Assembly (NCBI GenBank): GCA_937916355.1
Contig: CALFTM010000015.1
Coordinates: 1 to 14,510 of the forward strand
Length of the DNA stretch: 14,510 bases
DNA from: an uncultured Bacteroidales bacterium
GTDB taxonomy: Bacteria > Bacteroidota > Bacteroidia > Bacteroidales > Paludibacteraceae
Direction: 5' to 3'
Shown here: positions 14,255-14,510 of the stretch, piece after piece
Layout: the number at the start of each line of letters is the position of its first letter
Numbering within the stretch: position 1 is the first letter of the stretch
Notes under the pieces: generated by a model
Database searches by the model: none
What the model saw: the letters and a program-made list of their open reading frames with translations, nothing else
Told to the model about the DNA's origin: nothing
Position numbers and translations under genes: made by a program

Positions 14255-14510
14255 TCAATATGACCGAACAAAATCTTTCAGACTCTTCCAATATCTCACA
14301 TTATAATGTTTTAGCAGAATCTTCAAACGCTCATCTAAATCTTTATCATTGTTTTCCACCTTAAAAGACTCTTTTATCCGACCGTTCTCAACAAGATAGA
14401 CATCATAAGAATAGCCCAGAATAATGGGGGGCATCCAGCCCTTTTCATAAACCAAAAACAGACCATTCAAAGATGTGGCAGGCTCCATTTTTTCATTCAA
14501 GCCAACCTTG
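14255..14510 (-). CDS. Unrecognised gene, 5' end beyond the window
   Basis: The frame is open from the right edge to a stop at 14255, giving 85 visible codons. The TTG at 14500 is not a convincing start because the frame continues upstream to the edge (K-V-G before L-N-E-K-M). An ATG at 14496 is a possible internal start. The peptide contains NGLFLVYEKGWMPPIILGYS and a basic, aromatic end (RYWKSLKDFVRSY), and looks like a small soluble domain; no signal peptide or membrane segment is visible. Function and family are not recognised. Confidence 0.55.
   Translation of the reverse strand, partial: KVGLNEKMEPATSLNGLFLVYEKGWMPPIILGYSYDVYLVENGRIKESFKVENNDKDLDERLKILLKHYNVRYWKSLKDFVRSY

Noticed and set aside
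1..14510. CRISPR arrays, rRNA genes, toxin-antitoxin pairs, restriction or phage-defence genes.
   Set aside because: No regularly spaced repeats, rRNA stretches or recognisable defence-gene motifs were seen; the content is housekeeping, transport and envelope genes.

Overview
The window looks like a chromosomal segment from a low-GC member of the Bacteroidota, most likely the order Bacteroidales. The evidence is: a PorE-type OmpA lipoprotein of the type IX secretion system (T9SS), a DUF3256-like exported protein, a phenylacetate-CoA ligase with its ACT-domain partner, a menaquinone-type UbiE/MenG, promoters of the Bacteroidota form (-33 TTTG or TTG, about 20 bp, -7 TAnnTTTG) and few Shine-Dalgarno sequences. 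Nearly all genes lie on the minus strand; only ubiE is on plus.

Layout in coordinate order. 1-300: a possible mobile-element end or partial gene with overlapping hairpins and a small inverted repeat. 312-9550: a long minus-strand series, transcribed as paaK, ACT protein, 41-aa symporter accessory protein, Na+/solute symporter, EamA permease, then (from an apparent internal promoter) a DUF3256-like exported protein, thiL, porE, xseB and a one-TM cysteine-cluster protein, closing at a strong terminator at 312-353. 9551-9804: divergent promoter region. 9805-10557: ubiE (+). 10568-12187: two unrecognised or weakly recognised envelope genes (minus). 12289-12648: rpsT with tRNA-Glu(UUC) just upstream, sharing a near-perfect promoter and ended by a hairpin terminator. 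12790-13398: a short SIS-domain sugar-phosphate isomerase. 13630-14510: two more unrecognised minus-strand genes, the last running off the window.

How the genes fit together. paaK, the ACT protein, the 41-aa protein and the symporter are tightly packed (gaps of 26, 5 and 2 bp). This suggests a unit that imports an organic acid with Na+ and activates it as a CoA thioester under ACT-domain control; the substrate is inferred, not shown. thiL (thiamine diphosphate synthesis), porE (T9SS) and xseB (exonuclease VII small subunit) are core functions that share a transcription direction but no obvious pathway. rpsT and tRNA-Glu form a translation unit. Most of the rest are exported or membrane-anchored proteins without a recognised function.

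I did not find a clearly new multi-gene system. The best leads are the paaK/ACT/micro-protein/symporter unit, the membrane protein with a C-x3-C-x3-C-x4-C cluster behind xseB, the two-part exported plus four-TM protein at 10568-11515, and the overlapping hairpins at 213-262.
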